64,000 nt of DNA from JAYKHL01 sp035284865 (GCA_035284865.1 JAYKHL010000082.1:1-64000), one strand, 5' to 3'; counted from the first letter of the stretch, positions 24,619-34,000 are shown. The notes: generated by a model not told the origin, from the sequence alone. Program-made: numbers and translations.

Positions 24619-25791
24619 ATGCAGCGCTCCAGATTCTTTCCTTTGCTGATCCTGGGCACGGCGACGCTGGGGTGTCAGAACATCCCTGCCATCCAGTTGC
24701 CGCTGATCGAAGAGCGAGATGCCACCGTCCGGACCCGGGCTGCTGCCCCACGGGTCGTGGACAAGCGGCCTGCCTCGGTCACGGTCGAGACGAGCAAGGA
24801 CCTCCCGAGCCCGCAACCTGCACCGCTCGATCCAGGCACGGCGACGCAGGTGACCACCAAGGTGCCCAACGCGGACGGCAGCAGCAGCGAGGTGAAGAAC
24901 GGGGCGACGGGCGGTGTCACCGTGGAAAGTGGTTCCGCGGACGGTCGCTTCATCGACCCGGCCACGGGCAAGGTGCTCGTGACCGCGGACGGCCCCACGC
25001 TTCTCTCGGTCGACATCGTCGAGAACCCGTCCTTGAGCTTGATCCCCATCCTCAAAGAAGATGGCAGCGTGGACTCGATCATGTGGTCCCCCGCGCTGCC
25101 CGTGATGACCTGGAACCTGGTGGCCTCGAGCGGAAAGGATGCCGTGCGGGCGAGCAAGGTGCGCGTGACCTATCGCTCCAAGGCCGTGCTGGCTACGCCG
25201 GAGGCGTTCGCGCCGCCGTCGGTCACGCCCGCTGCGTCGCCGACCGTCTCTCCCCAACCGACGGCGAGTGGCACCGTGCCCGGGGCCTTCAGGCTCCGAC
25301 AACTCGCCCCCCCAGGCGGCACGATGCCGCCGGGCGGGATGGTCCCCCCGGACGGGACCATGCCCCCAGGCGGGATGATGCCCCCGGACGGAACGTTGCC
25401 CCCAGGTGGGATGATGCCCCCCGACGGAACCATGCCCCCAGGCGGAATGATGCCTCCGGGCGGGATGATGCCTCCGGGCGGGATGATGCCGCCAGGCGGC
25501 ACGGGGGGGTTCGTCCCGCCCTCCATCAAGATCCCGATGGAGCGGGATGGCGACCCCATCAGTGGGACCTTCAGCCTGACGGACTTTGGATGGCCCTCCG
25601 AGTTCAAGCCCGGGACCACCAGCTTGCTGTCCTTCAACCTGGACCGGGCTGACACGTATGCCTTCTTCGCGAAGAACGGCGACACGATCCGGTTTGAGGT
25701 GACCGTCGCGTTGCTGACCGAGGGCGACGCCCCCCTGCAAGACAAGCTGGGCAAGCCCGTGGAGTTCGTCGCGACCGTGAAGCGGATCTGA
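24619..25791 (+). CDS. Lipoprotein with PPGGMM tandem repeats
   Basis: 390 residues with signal peptide RSRFFPLLILGTATLGC and a lipid-anchor cysteine. The N-terminal domain includes DIVENPSLSLIPILKEDGS and MTWNLVASSGKDAVRASKVR. A low-complexity region (about 230-295) follows, of PPGGM/PPDGT pentapeptide units encoded by near-identical 15-base repeats. The C-terminal domain (SLLSFNLDRADTYAFFAKNG, GKPVEFVATVKRI) follows. The two globular parts align with the lipoprotein at 26679 (SLSLIPILKEDG with ALDFIPVFKDNA; LSFNLDRADTYAFF with LVFDFARPEVVGYF), whose linker is different. Thus this is a two-domain family with a variable Pro-rich spacer. Start chosen from GAAGGG nine bases before the ATG. Function unknown; a cell-surface structural role is possible. 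Confidence 0.75.
   Translation: MQRSRFFPLLILGTATLGCQNIPAIQLPLIEERDATVRTRAAAPRVVDKRPASVTVETSKDLPSPQPAPLDPGTATQVTTKVPNADGSSSEVKNGATGGVTVESGSADGRFIDPATGKVLVTADGPTLLSVDIVENPSLSLIPILKEDGSVDSIMWSPALPVMTWNLVASSGKDAVRASKVRVTYRSKAVLATPEAFAPPSVTPAASPTVSPQPTASGTVPGAFRLRQLAPPGGTMPPGGMVPPDGTMPPGGMMPPDGTLPPGGMMPPDGTMPPGGMMPPGGMMPPGGMMPPGGTGGFVPPSIKIPMERDGDPISGTFSLTDFGWPSEFKPGTTSLLSFNLDRADTYAFFAKNGDTIRFEVTVALLTEGDAPLQDKLGKPVEFVATVKRI
25311..25505 (+). repeat. 15-base tandem repeat encoding PPGGM/PPDGT units
   Basis: About a dozen copies of a 15-base unit such as CCGGGCGGGATGATG encode the pentapeptide series of the lipoprotein linker. Alternation of GGM and DGT units gives a 30-base higher-order period in the first half; the last copies are nearly identical. 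Copy number is likely to vary by slippage. Confidence 0.85.
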
Positions 25792-25837
25792 GAGGTGCTT
25801 CGCCGTGAAATTCATCCTGACCGAGGCTGAGCCGCCG

Positions 25838-26674
25838 ATGCCTCGCCGGAGCTTCACCCGGGCCCCCCTGGTGGCCTCTGCAGCCCTGTTCCTGGCTGGC
25901 TGTGTGGCCCCCCCCCTCCAGCCAGCCCCCCCAGGCGCGGCGCTCGGGGTCATGCCGGCCGCCACGGCGCTGCCGCCCCGGCCGGCCAGGCTGCCGTTTC
26001 AGATGACGGAGGCCCAGGTGACAGCCGTGAACTCGGCCTTGAAGCCGGACGAGCGGGTGGCTTCCGAGCTCGCCGCGCTCGGGACGTCGGTGGGGGGTGA
26101 CCTCGCCAAGCTCACCCCCGCCCAGGCAGATCGCGCACGCAAGCTCCTGCAGGCCTCGAACCCCTCCGCGCGGTTCTGGGGGCTGGCCGGAAACGGGGAG
26201 TTCGCGGGCGAAGGGGGGCCCCGAAACCTGGGCGGCAACCGCCGGCTGTACCAGGTGCCTCGCGGCAAGGTCCTCGTGATCCAGACCATCGAGAACCCTC
26301 ACATGCTGGCGGTCGATGGCTTCAACCTGGTCAGCGCGCCCGACTCGTTCAACCTCAGCATCAACACGAACTCGAGCAGCCAGAGCAACTGCAACAACTA
26401 CGGCTACTGGTGGTACTACTACTACGGGGGTTGTGGCTACTCGGGCTACTGGGGTTGGTGGTGGTGGTACTACTATGGCCGCGGTACTTCCTCCAACACG
26501 AACAGCAACTCCAGCCAGGCCCAGGCGAGCCAGACCAAGAACGTCTACCAGGTGAACTACATGTTCGGAGATGGCGAGCCCGTCATCTTCAGCAGCGTGG
26601 CCCTGACAGCCTGGCGGGCCACCGGCTACACCCTGCCCGAGGAGTACATCCGAGGCATCCCGGCGGCGAAGTAG
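25838..26674 (+). CDS. Lipoprotein with an extreme Tyr/Trp/Gly tract
   Basis: 278 residues with signal peptide and lipobox (FTRAPLVASAALFLAGC). After a Pro/Ala spacer comes a helical region (MTEAQVTAVNSALKPDERVA, LTPAQADRARKLLQASN). A beta-rich part follows (RLYQVPRGKVLVIQTIENPH). Residues 188-214 are then an almost purely aromatic tract: 11 Tyr, 7 Trp, 7 Gly, one Cys and one Ser in 27 residues. It is flanked by Asn/Ser/Gln-rich arms (NTNSSSQSNCNN before, TSSNTNSNSSQAQASQ after). The sequence resumes with VYQVNYMFGDGEPVIFSSVAL. The tract looks like an inserted surface loop in the beta domain. An in-frame GTG at 25805 with a weak AGAGG is the alternative start; I prefer the ATG because it gives a normal signal peptide. 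No known family was recognised. Adhesion, aggregation or mineral binding are conceivable. Confidence 0.7.
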   Translation: MPRRSFTRAPLVASAALFLAGCVAPPLQPAPPGAALGVMPAATALPPRPARLPFQMTEAQVTAVNSALKPDERVASELAALGTSVGGDLAKLTPAQADRARKLLQASNPSARFWGLAGNGEFAGEGGPRNLGGNRRLYQVPRGKVLVIQTIENPHMLAVDGFNLVSAPDSFNLSINTNSSSQSNCNNYGYWWYYYYGGCGYSGYWGWWWWYYYGRGTSSNTNSNSSQAQASQTKNVYQVNYMFGDGEPVIFSSVALTAWRATGYTLPEEYIRGIPAAK

Positions 26675-26678
26675 GCGC

Positions 26679-27437
26679 GTGCAGGGCCCCTCCCCCTCTC
26701 TGCAGCGCGACGCCTTGGCCTGGGCCCTGGCGGGAGGGCTGATGGCGGCCACCCTGGGGTGCCCTGCGTCTCCCTCGCCCCCGACGGCTACAACCCCGGG
26801 GGCGCAGCCGCTGCAGCCCAGCGATGCCCTCGTCGTGGCCGAGCTCGTCCTCGACCCCCCGGTGGCCCTCGACTTCATCCCGGTCTTCAAGGACAACGCC
26901 CTGCAGGACCTGCTGTTCAGGCCAGACCCCCCGGTGGGCCGGTGGAGGCTGCAGCCGAGGGGCGGGACCGCGCCGCGGCGCCTCGGCGCCGTGCGCTTCT
27001 CGCTCGCCATCGTCGCCGAGATGCAGACGTTCACGCCCCCGCCCGCGGGCGAGACCCCTCCGCCCGCCTACGTGGCCCCTCCCGCCCTGCCGCCCGGCGC
27101 GTCGCCTCCACCGGGCGCGACGGGGGTGCCCGTCGCGCTGCCCACGCCCGACCTCGCCCGGCTCCCCACGTTGGAGGGGCCAGAGGCCTCTCGCGCGGCC
27201 CCCCTCGCGCTCGCGCTTGCGCCAGCGGACGTAGGCCTCCCCGAGGCGTTACAGCCGGGCCAGGAGGCCACGCTGGTCTTCGACTTCGCCCGGCCCGAGG
27301 TGGTCGGCTACTTCAGGCAGCACCCGCGTGCCGTCTTCATGAGGGCCACCCTCGGCCCCACCGACGCGCTCGGGAGGCCGCTTGTGAATGCCCTGGGGGT
27401 GCCCCTGGAGCTGGGCGCCACCGTGCGCGTGCTCTGA
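26679..27437 (+). CDS. Lipoprotein, paralogue of the 24619 protein
   Basis: 252 residues, GTG start four bases after the preceding stop, with lipobox-type signal LMAATLGC. Its two globular segments (LVLDPPVALDFIPVFKDNAL and ATLVFDFARPEVVGYFRQHP, GVPLELGATVRVL) match those of the lipoprotein at 24619. The linker here is a different Pro-rich sequence (PPPAGETPPPAYVAPPALPP). With the aromatic-tract protein between them the three probably form one operon and one surface assembly. Specific function unknown. Confidence 0.7.
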   Translation: MQGPSPSLQRDALAWALAGGLMAATLGCPASPSPPTATTPGAQPLQPSDALVVAELVLDPPVALDFIPVFKDNALQDLLFRPDPPVGRWRLQPRGGTAPRRLGAVRFSLAIVAEMQTFTPPPAGETPPPAYVAPPALPPGASPPPGATGVPVALPTPDLARLPTLEGPEASRAAPLALALAPADVGLPEALQPGQEATLVFDFARPEVVGYFRQHPRAVFMRATLGPTDALGRPLVNALGVPLELGATVRVL

Positions 27438-27457
27438 GGCCCGGGCCCTTCGCAGGC

Positions 27458-27712
27458 TCAGCGACGCCCCAGGGCCGTGAAGCTAAGCAGCGCGGGGCCG
27501 CCTCCCACCTCGTTCGCGCAGGGCACCTCCACCAGGATCGGCCCCGCGCCCTGGTAAAGCGTGCGCGGAGGCGCAAGATCCGGGCGGGCGGGCGTCAGGG
27601 GCACCTGCACGATCTGCAGGGGCACGGGAGCGGCCGGAGGCAGCGCGCCGGCCACCGGCGTGTTGGGGCGCACCACGTGCCAGGAGGGAGGGGCCGTTCG
27701 GGAGCGACGCAC
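27458..27712 (-). CDS. Small hypothetical protein, doubtful
   Basis: 84 residues if started at the GTG at 27712, which has AAAGGA ten bases upstream; an ATG at 27771 would add about 20 Arg-rich residues. The sequence is Pro-rich (PLQIVQVPLTPARPDLAPPR) with a C-terminal part (GAGPILVEVPCANEVGGGPA) that could be a short beta structure. No homology is recognised. It fills the gap between two converging and diverging gene ends and has codon usage compatible with coding, but evidence is thin. Confidence 0.35.
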   Translation of the reverse strand: MRRSRTAPPSWHVVRPNTPVAGALPPAAPVPLQIVQVPLTPARPDLAPPRTLYQGAGPILVEVPCANEVGGGPALLSFTALGRR

Positions 27713-27810
27713 TGAGCGGGAATCCTTTCTGGGCGCGTGCTGGCGCGCCCGCCTCGGGCAGGGCCCCCTCATCGTACCCATCCCCCCCGCTTCCAAACGG
27801 GCCCAGCGGG

Positions 27811-27816
27811 TATAGC
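27811..27816 (+). promoter_or_regulatory. -10 element TATAGC directly before a start codon
   Basis: GGGTATAGC ends seven bases before the ATG at 27824, the same layout as at 2198 and 31051, pointing to a leaderless transcript for the membrane glycosyltransferase gene. Confidence 0.4.
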
Positions 27817-27823
27817 AGGGGTG

Positions 27824-29593
27824 ATGGCCCCACCGCTCCGGCCGGGCGCGGCGCACGTCCTCCGGGAGGATGCCTGCTGGCTCGGCCTCTTCCTCCTCGG
27901 TCTCGTTGGCTTCTACGCGGCGACATGGGCGCGGTGGCCGTTGCTCACGGCGGACAGCGCCCGTGAGCTGTGGGTGCCGTTCGCGGTGCTGCAAGGCGCC
28001 ACCCTTTACCAGGACTTCCACTACCTGTACGGCCCGGTGGCACCGTGGACCCTGGCAGGCCTCCTGGCCGCGTTCGGCGAGCGCCTCGAGGTGCTCTACG
28101 TCGCCTCGTGGCTCCAGCTGGCGGCCATCGGCAGCCTGCTGTACGGCGTGGCGCGGCAGCTGCTCCCGCCGCGCCGCTCTGCCGTCGTGCTCCTGCTGTT
28201 CGTGAGCCACCTGGCCCTGGGGCGGGACCTGCGCGGCTACGTCTGGCCGTACGCCTTTGCAGCGACCTTCGGCGTCGCCCTGGGGCTGACGCTGCTGCTC
28301 GCCCTGCTGCGACACCGCGCCACGGGGAGGCACCGCTGGCTGGCCGCGGCTGGCCTCGCCTGGGGGTGGTCGCTGGTCACCAAGCTCGAGTACGGCGCCG
28401 CCGCCACGGGCCTGGTCGTGCTGCACCTCGCCCTGCAGGCCTGGCAGCTGCGGCGTCCCCCCGCCTGGAGGGACCTCCTGGTGGTGGCGACGCCGGCCGC
28501 CCTTGCGGCGGGCACCGTGGCGGCGGCGGTGCTGGCGCAGGTGCCTCTGGCGGCGGTGGTCGAGAGCGTCTGGCCCACGAAGCTGATGGCCCTGTGGGAC
28601 AGCGGAGGGCGCTGGGCCGGCACGCCTGCCACCTGGCGCGCCAACCTCGGCTGGCTCGCGCTCGACGTCGTGGTGCTGCTCGCGATCGCCGCCAGCCCCC
28701 TCCGAGGTGGCGTCACCCCGCAGCGACACCTGCCCGGCTGGCTGGGGCTCCTGCTGGCCGTCGGCGCAGCCGGCGTGGCAGCCTCACCCGCGCGGCTGAC
28801 CCACTTCCTGGCCGAGGGGCACCGGACCTGGCTCTCCCCTTCATTCCTGCTCGCCGCCGCGGTGCTCGGCAGGGCCCTCACCAGGCTGTGGCAAGGGGAG
28901 GACGACGCGGAACGCAGCCACGCGTGGACCCTGGTCTCGGCCTACACGCTGCTGGTGGCGGCCCGCACCGTGGCCCACGGCCTGAACGACTACACGCCGT
29001 ACCAGGCCCCCGTGGCGCTCCTCCTCTGGGTTGCGCTGGCGACGACCTGGCTGCCCCGGGTGCTGGGCACCGAGGCCCCCTCGCGGCTGCGCCTCGCGCT
29101 GTGGGCCGTGCTGCTGGGGGCGCTGATCGGGCGCCATGTCGTGGACCTCCGGGCGGCCTACGGGGGCCCACATCGCTGGGTAGAGGGGCCGGTGGGCGGC
29201 GTCTGGAACCCCGAGGCGATCGCAAGCCCGTTCGCAGCCACCCAGGCCGAGCTGCATCGCCTGCTGCGGCCGGGCGAGCGCTTCGTGGCAGGCCCCGTGG
29301 AGATGAGCTTCTACCTGATGCTCGGACAGCCCACCCCCGTGCGGGAGGCCCAGCTCTTCCGCGGCTACCTCACCACGGCCGAGGAGGAGGAGGCGTTCAT
29401 CAGGCGCCTCGCCCAGGCCCGCGTCCGCTACGTGGTCTTCTCGACCTACGGCGAGGCCAACCTCCGGTTTGGTCGCGACTACATGCCACGCCTCGCCGCC
29501 TGGCTGCGCGGCGCCTGTCGCCACGTCGCCACCCACGGGGGCGCCCCCTATGCCATCACGATCTACGAGACGCCGTTCGGATGGCCGCGATGA
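27824..29593 (+). CDS. Polytopic membrane glycosyltransferase (GT39/GT83-like, GT-C)
   Basis: 589 residues with about ten to twelve membrane segments, beginning WLGLFLLGLVGFYAATWARW. The first loop has LLTADSARELWVPFAVLQGA and then YQDFHYLYGPVAPWTLAGLL, the acidic and aromatic signature of GT-C enzymes that use polyprenyl-phosphate sugars on the outer face of the membrane. A C-terminal soluble region of about 150 residues (LHRLLRPGERFVAGPVEMSF, GYLTTAEEEEAFIRRLAQAR) lies outside. The family is dolichyl-phosphate-mannose protein mannosyltransferase-like; the acceptor could be a protein or lipid. Start could be GTG at 27821; the adjacent ATG is preferred. Sits near lipoprotein genes rather than the main glycan operon. 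Confidence 0.78.
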   Translation: MAPPLRPGAAHVLREDACWLGLFLLGLVGFYAATWARWPLLTADSARELWVPFAVLQGATLYQDFHYLYGPVAPWTLAGLLAAFGERLEVLYVASWLQLAAIGSLLYGVARQLLPPRRSAVVLLLFVSHLALGRDLRGYVWPYAFAATFGVALGLTLLLALLRHRATGRHRWLAAAGLAWGWSLVTKLEYGAAATGLVVLHLALQAWQLRRPPAWRDLLVVATPAALAAGTVAAAVLAQVPLAAVVESVWPTKLMALWDSGGRWAGTPATWRANLGWLALDVVVLLAIAASPLRGGVTPQRHLPGWLGLLLAVGAAGVAASPARLTHFLAEGHRTWLSPSFLLAAAVLGRALTRLWQGEDDAERSHAWTLVSAYTLLVAARTVAHGLNDYTPYQAPVALLLWVALATTWLPRVLGTEAPSRLRLALWAVLLGALIGRHVVDLRAAYGGPHRWVEGPVGGVWNPEAIASPFAATQAELHRLLRPGERFVAGPVEMSFYLMLGQPTPVREAQLFRGYLTTAEEEEAFIRRLAQARVRYVVFSTYGEANLRFGRDYMPRLAAWLRGACRHVATHGGAPYAITIYETPFGWPR

Positions 29594-29614
29594 GGCCACC
29601 ACGGCCCACCGGCC

Positions 29615-30976
29615 TCAACGCCCAGCCAAGGTCCGGGAAGGTGGGGGGTGCTGCTGCCTCAGGGCGGGCGTGACGCCGCCATGGCGGATGATCTCCCGGT
29701 AGACGGCCACCGCGGGCGTGGCGTGCCGCGTCAGGTCGCCGCGCCGGATCTCGACGCGCCACAGCCCGAAGCGAGGCGTGAACGACCCCCACTCGTAGTT
29801 GTCCGTGAGCGTCCAGTGCATGTAGCCCAGGATGGGCAGGCCCTCTCGCTTGAGCCGCATCAACGCGTCGATGTGGGCCACGAGGTAGGCCTCGCGGGTC
29901 CAGCCGTCCTCTCGCGGCTCGCCGTCGCGGGTCGCGAGGCCGTTCTCGGCGAGCAAGATGGGCAGCCTGAAGGCCCGGTGGTAGGCCTTCAGGATGTGCG
30001 CCAGCTGCTCAGGACGCACGCCCCAACGCCAGGGCTGGACCGGGAAGGAGGTGGCGGCACCAGCATCCACGGCCCCGTAGTAGTGCAGCGCGAGGTAATC
30101 CAGGTGGCGGACGCGCGGCCGGCCATCCCAGCCCCTGGCCTTGTCGAGCAGGAGCGCAAGCAGCTGGCTCGGCATGTAGTGGATGCCCCCGTCCGCCACG
30201 GGGAACAGCGCGTTGTACTCGGCAATCGAGACGCGCGCGCCGCGGTCGGCGCGGTGAAGCTCCTCGTACGCGGCGACGTGGGCCGTCACCACGTTCGCCA
30301 GGGCTCGCACCGTGGAGATCGGGCCGATCCGACGCGGCAGGGTCCAGCCCATCGTGTAGGCCCCCAGGATCATGGTGGCAGGCTCGTTGAAGGTGATGTA
30401 CCAGTCGAGCTCCGCCCCGAATTCCTTGGCCACGAAGGCGACGTAGCGCCGGAACCGCTCGACGATGCGGGGGCTCTCCCACCCCTCCAGGCCATCGGCA
30501 TCCGCCTTCAGGGCCCAGGCCGGGGTCGCGAAGTGGTGCAGGGCCACCACGGGCGTCATGCCGCGGCGCTTCAGCGCGGCGAAGAAGCGATGAAGGTGCG
30601 CCACCTCCTCCGCGTCGATGCGCCCCTCCTCCGGCTCGAGCCGGCTCCACTCGATGCTGGTGCGGAAGGCGTTGAGGCCCAGGGAGGCCGCGAGGTCGAG
30701 GTCGCCCTCCTGGTGGCCGCGGAAGTCCGCGCTGCGGCCGCTGCGCTCAGGCACGTGGCCGGCTCGCTCCAGCTCGGCCCAGTCCATCGCCGGGTGAGCC
30801 CCGTTGTTCTGGTAGTCCGAAATCGTCACGCCCCACAGGAAGCCAGGCGCTCCCACCGGGGCAGGGGGCACCTCGGCCAGGGCCTGCATCAGGGGAAAGG
30901 CCGCTGCAGGCGTCGCGGCCAGCATGGCCGCGGCCCCCAAGGCCAGCAGGGTTCGAGAGAGACGAGCAAGGGGCAC
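29615..30976 (-). CDS. Secreted glycoside hydrolase family 1 (beta-glucosidase-like)
   Basis: Hydrolyses a beta-glycoside outside the cytoplasm. 453 residues with a signal peptide (LSRTLLALGAAAMLAATPAAA). GH1 motifs: FLWGVTISDYQNNGA, FRTSIEWSRLEPEEG, the acid/base Glu in WYITFNEPATM (near 30385), the nucleophile Glu in LPILLAENGLATRDGEP (near 29945), and YMHWTLTDNYEWGSFTPRFG at the C-terminus. The length matches family 1. The GTG start has GGGAGGT upstream. Secretion is unusual for GH1, whose members are mostly cytoplasmic; together with the surface-glycan genes it suggests trimming or scavenging of an extracellular glycan. It converges with the membrane glycosyltransferase gene. Confidence 0.9.
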   Translation of the reverse strand: MPLARLSRTLLALGAAAMLAATPAAAFPLMQALAEVPPAPVGAPGFLWGVTISDYQNNGAHPAMDWAELERAGHVPERSGRSADFRGHQEGDLDLAASLGLNAFRTSIEWSRLEPEEGRIDAEEVAHLHRFFAALKRRGMTPVVALHHFATPAWALKADADGLEGWESPRIVERFRRYVAFVAKEFGAELDWYITFNEPATMILGAYTMGWTLPRRIGPISTVRALANVVTAHVAAYEELHRADRGARVSIAEYNALFPVADGGIHYMPSQLLALLLDKARGWDGRPRVRHLDYLALHYYGAVDAGAATSFPVQPWRWGVRPEQLAHILKAYHRAFRLPILLAENGLATRDGEPREDGWTREAYLVAHIDALMRLKREGLPILGYMHWTLTDNYEWGSFTPRFGLWRVEIRRGDLTRHATPAVAVYREIIRHGGVTPALRQQHPPPSRTLAGR

Positions 30977-31050
30977 GGCACCTCCCTGGGGCGTCTCGCC
31001 ATGATGCCGGACGGCGACGCAGCTGTCACGCCGCGCGGGGCCCGGGCGTG

Positions 31051-31056
31051 TAAAAT
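31051..31056 (+). promoter_or_regulatory. -10 element TAAAAT directly before a start codon
   Basis: TAAAAT ends six bases before the ATG at 31063, with no Shine-Dalgarno sequence between. Third example of a probable leaderless start in this window. Confidence 0.45.
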
Positions 31057-31062
31057 GGGGGC

Positions 31063-34000
31063 ATGGCTCCCTCCGCAGACCGCTTCACCCCCGTGCGGCC
31101 GCTCGGGCCCTACCTCCTGCTTGTCCAGGACCAGGATGGCGCCCCGGTGGTGCTCAAGCGCCTGGCAGACGATCGCGCCGGGGACCTCGAGGCCCGACAC
31201 GACTTCCGGCTGGAGGCCTGGCGGGTGGCCCAGCTGCGCGGGCCGCGCCTCGTGCGCCTCTACACGGACGGCTCGCACCTCGAGGAGCGCCCGTTCTACA
31301 CGATGGGCTACGCGGAAGGCCCCCCCGCCACCCTCGTGCAGCCCGCCGAGGTCGCCACGTGCGCGCGGCAGCTGCTGGAGGCCCTGGTCGCGCTGCACCG
31401 CCACGGCTGGGTCCACGCCGGGCTCGAGCCGGCCCACCTGCGGCGGACGGAGGCCGGCCTCGTGCTGGTCGGTTATGGCGGGCTGACACCGATGGGGCAG
31501 CCCGCCCGGCGCCCCGGCACCGTGGGGTACCGCGCCCCCGAGCAGGAAGCCGGGCTGCCCCTGGACGCCCGCGCCGACCTCTATGGCGTCGGCGCCCTGA
31601 TCCACTTCTGGCTGACGGGCGAGCTGCCAGGTGAGCTCGACCTGCTCGACCTCGTCTCGGATCCCCTGGCCGTGCTCGGCCGTCGGCTGCTCGCCAGCGC
31701 TCCGGGCGACCGCCTGCCCGACGCGGCCACGGCCCTCGCGGAACTCGACCGACAGCGCGGGGCCCCGTTCAAGGTACAGGTCAAGGCCTCGATGCTGGTG
31801 CCGCCGCTGCAGCCGCGGGTCGTGGCCCTGGACCCGGTCGACCAGCTGCTCGCCGCGCTCGCCCGGGGCGTTGGCGGCGTGCGGCGGCTGGAGGCCCCGC
31901 CTGGCTGGGGCAAGACGACGGTCCTGGGCCTGGCCGCCTCGGCCGCCCGGCGGGCTGGCTTTCCCGTCGTGCAGCTGCGAGGGCAGGGCGTCTACGCCTG
32001 GCCCCTCACCCCCTGGCGCGAGGCCCTGCGGGGCCTCACGCAGCTGGCCCAGGAGCGCCAGCCGGGGCTGCTGGAGCGCTGCCGGCTGCGCCTGGCCCCC
32101 CTCATGGCGGCCCCGCCCAAGGCTGCACCCGACGAGGAGGGCCGCGGCCTGGCTGGCCTCGACGGCCCGCTGGGTGGCGAGCTCCTCCGACGGCGCCTGG
32201 GCAGCGCCCTCACGGAGCTGATCGGCGCGGTGGCCCCCCAGGGCCTCCTGGTGCTGCTCGACGACTGGGACGAGGCTGACGAGGCCAGCCGAGAGATGCT
32301 CGCTCACCTGGTGCGTCGCCTGGCGCCAGCGCCCGTGCTCTGGCTCGTGGCGGGCCAGCCAGGGCGCGGTGGTGAGGCGGGGTGGCCCGTGCTGGAGGTG
32401 CCCCCCTTCAGCGCCGCAGAGGCGCAGGCGCTCGCCCGGGCGATGCTGCCCGTGCCCGTGGCGCGGGAGGCCGAGCTGGAGACCCTCGCGGCGGCGGCGG
32501 CAGGCCAGCCGTGGTTCGTGCGCACCCTCGTCGCCCACTGGCGCGATGCCGGCGAGGTTCGCATCAACGGGGCCCACTGCGACCTGCCCCCTCCGGCGGA
32601 GTGGCCTGAGACGGTGGGTTCGCTGGCCTGGCGCCGGGGGAGCGCGCTGGACGGTCACGCGTGGGCGGTGGGTGGGGCCGCGGCCCTGCTGACGCCCGTG
32701 ATCCGACCCACCGCCCTCGAGGTGCTGGTGCCCGAGCCCGAGGCCTTCGCCATGGGGCTGGACGCCCTGCTGCGAGCGGGCATCCTGGCGCGCGTTGGCG
32801 GCTGCTACCAGTTCACCCACCCCGACTACGCCACGATGTACGCCCGGGCGCTGCCCCCCGAGCGCCAGCTCGACCTTCAGCGGACGCTGGTCGACGCCTG
32901 GCAGGCCGGGCGGCTGGCCCTCGACCCCTTGACCGCCACCCTCCACGCCCTCCGGGCGGAGCGCCCGGACGCCGCCGTGCCGCTGGCCCTGGCGGCGGCC
33001 CGCAGCTTGCTGATGCTGGGGGGACACGAGACGGCCCGGCAGCTGCTCGAGGAGGCGCTGGTGATGCTCGACGCCGAGCACCCCCTCCGAGGCAGCTACC
33101 TCGCCACGCTGGGCGAGGCCCACCGCCAGGCCGACGACCTTCCCGCGGCGCTGACCTGCCTGCGGGAGGCCCGGGGACGGCTGCCAGCCGGTCCGGAGCG
33201 GCCGGCAGCGACGCTGGCCCTCGCCAGGGTGCTCGCGATGCTGAGCCTTCACGAGGAAGCGACGGGGGCCTGGCAGGAGGCCGCAGGCCACGCCCAGGCC
33301 ATGGGCGACATGGACCTGCTGGCGCTGGCGCTGGCCGGGTTGACCGAGTCCCACCACGCCCTCGGCCGCCTGGAGGCCGCCGTCGAAAGCGGTGAGGCTG
33401 CCCTCGGGGCCGCCGCAGAGGCCGCCCAGCTGCCGCGGGCGCTGGCCCTGAGCGCCTTCGGCAGCGTCCTCGCCCTCGGCCCGCGGGAGCGTCAGGGGGA
33501 GGGCGTGGCGCTGCTGCAGCAGGCGTGCGCGCTGTTCGAGGCCGAGGGAGACAGGCCGCGCCTCGGCCAGGCCCTGCTGAGCCTGTCGGACGCCGAGATG
33601 GCTCGCGGAGAGCTGCTCTTCGCGCGCAACACCATCGCGCGCGCGCTGGCGCTCACCGAGGAGCTCGCCGAGCCTTCAATGGCCATCCAGGCAGCCGTGC
33701 AGGCCGCCCAGGTCCACTTCGCCCTGGGCGAGACGGAGCCGGCTCGGGCCCATGCCAAGGAGGCCCGGCACCGCGCAGAGGCCCGCCAGGACGTGGTCGC
33801 GACGCTGGAGGCCCAGACCCTGGAGGGGCTCATCCGCTCGATGCGGGGCGACACCGAGGCCGGCCTCGCACTCGGGAGCGAGGCCCTGCGGCGCCTCCCC
33901 GCCACGGCCACGCCAGCCGTGGTGGCGCGCATCTGGCTCTGGCAGGCGGAGACGCTGCTGCACCTCGGGATGTTCCCGGAGGCGGCCCACGCGCTCCACG

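Noticed and set aside
25311..25505. Regular repeats that look like a CRISPR array
   Set aside because: The units are 15 bases long, in frame, without spacers, and encode a Pro/Gly/Met linker.
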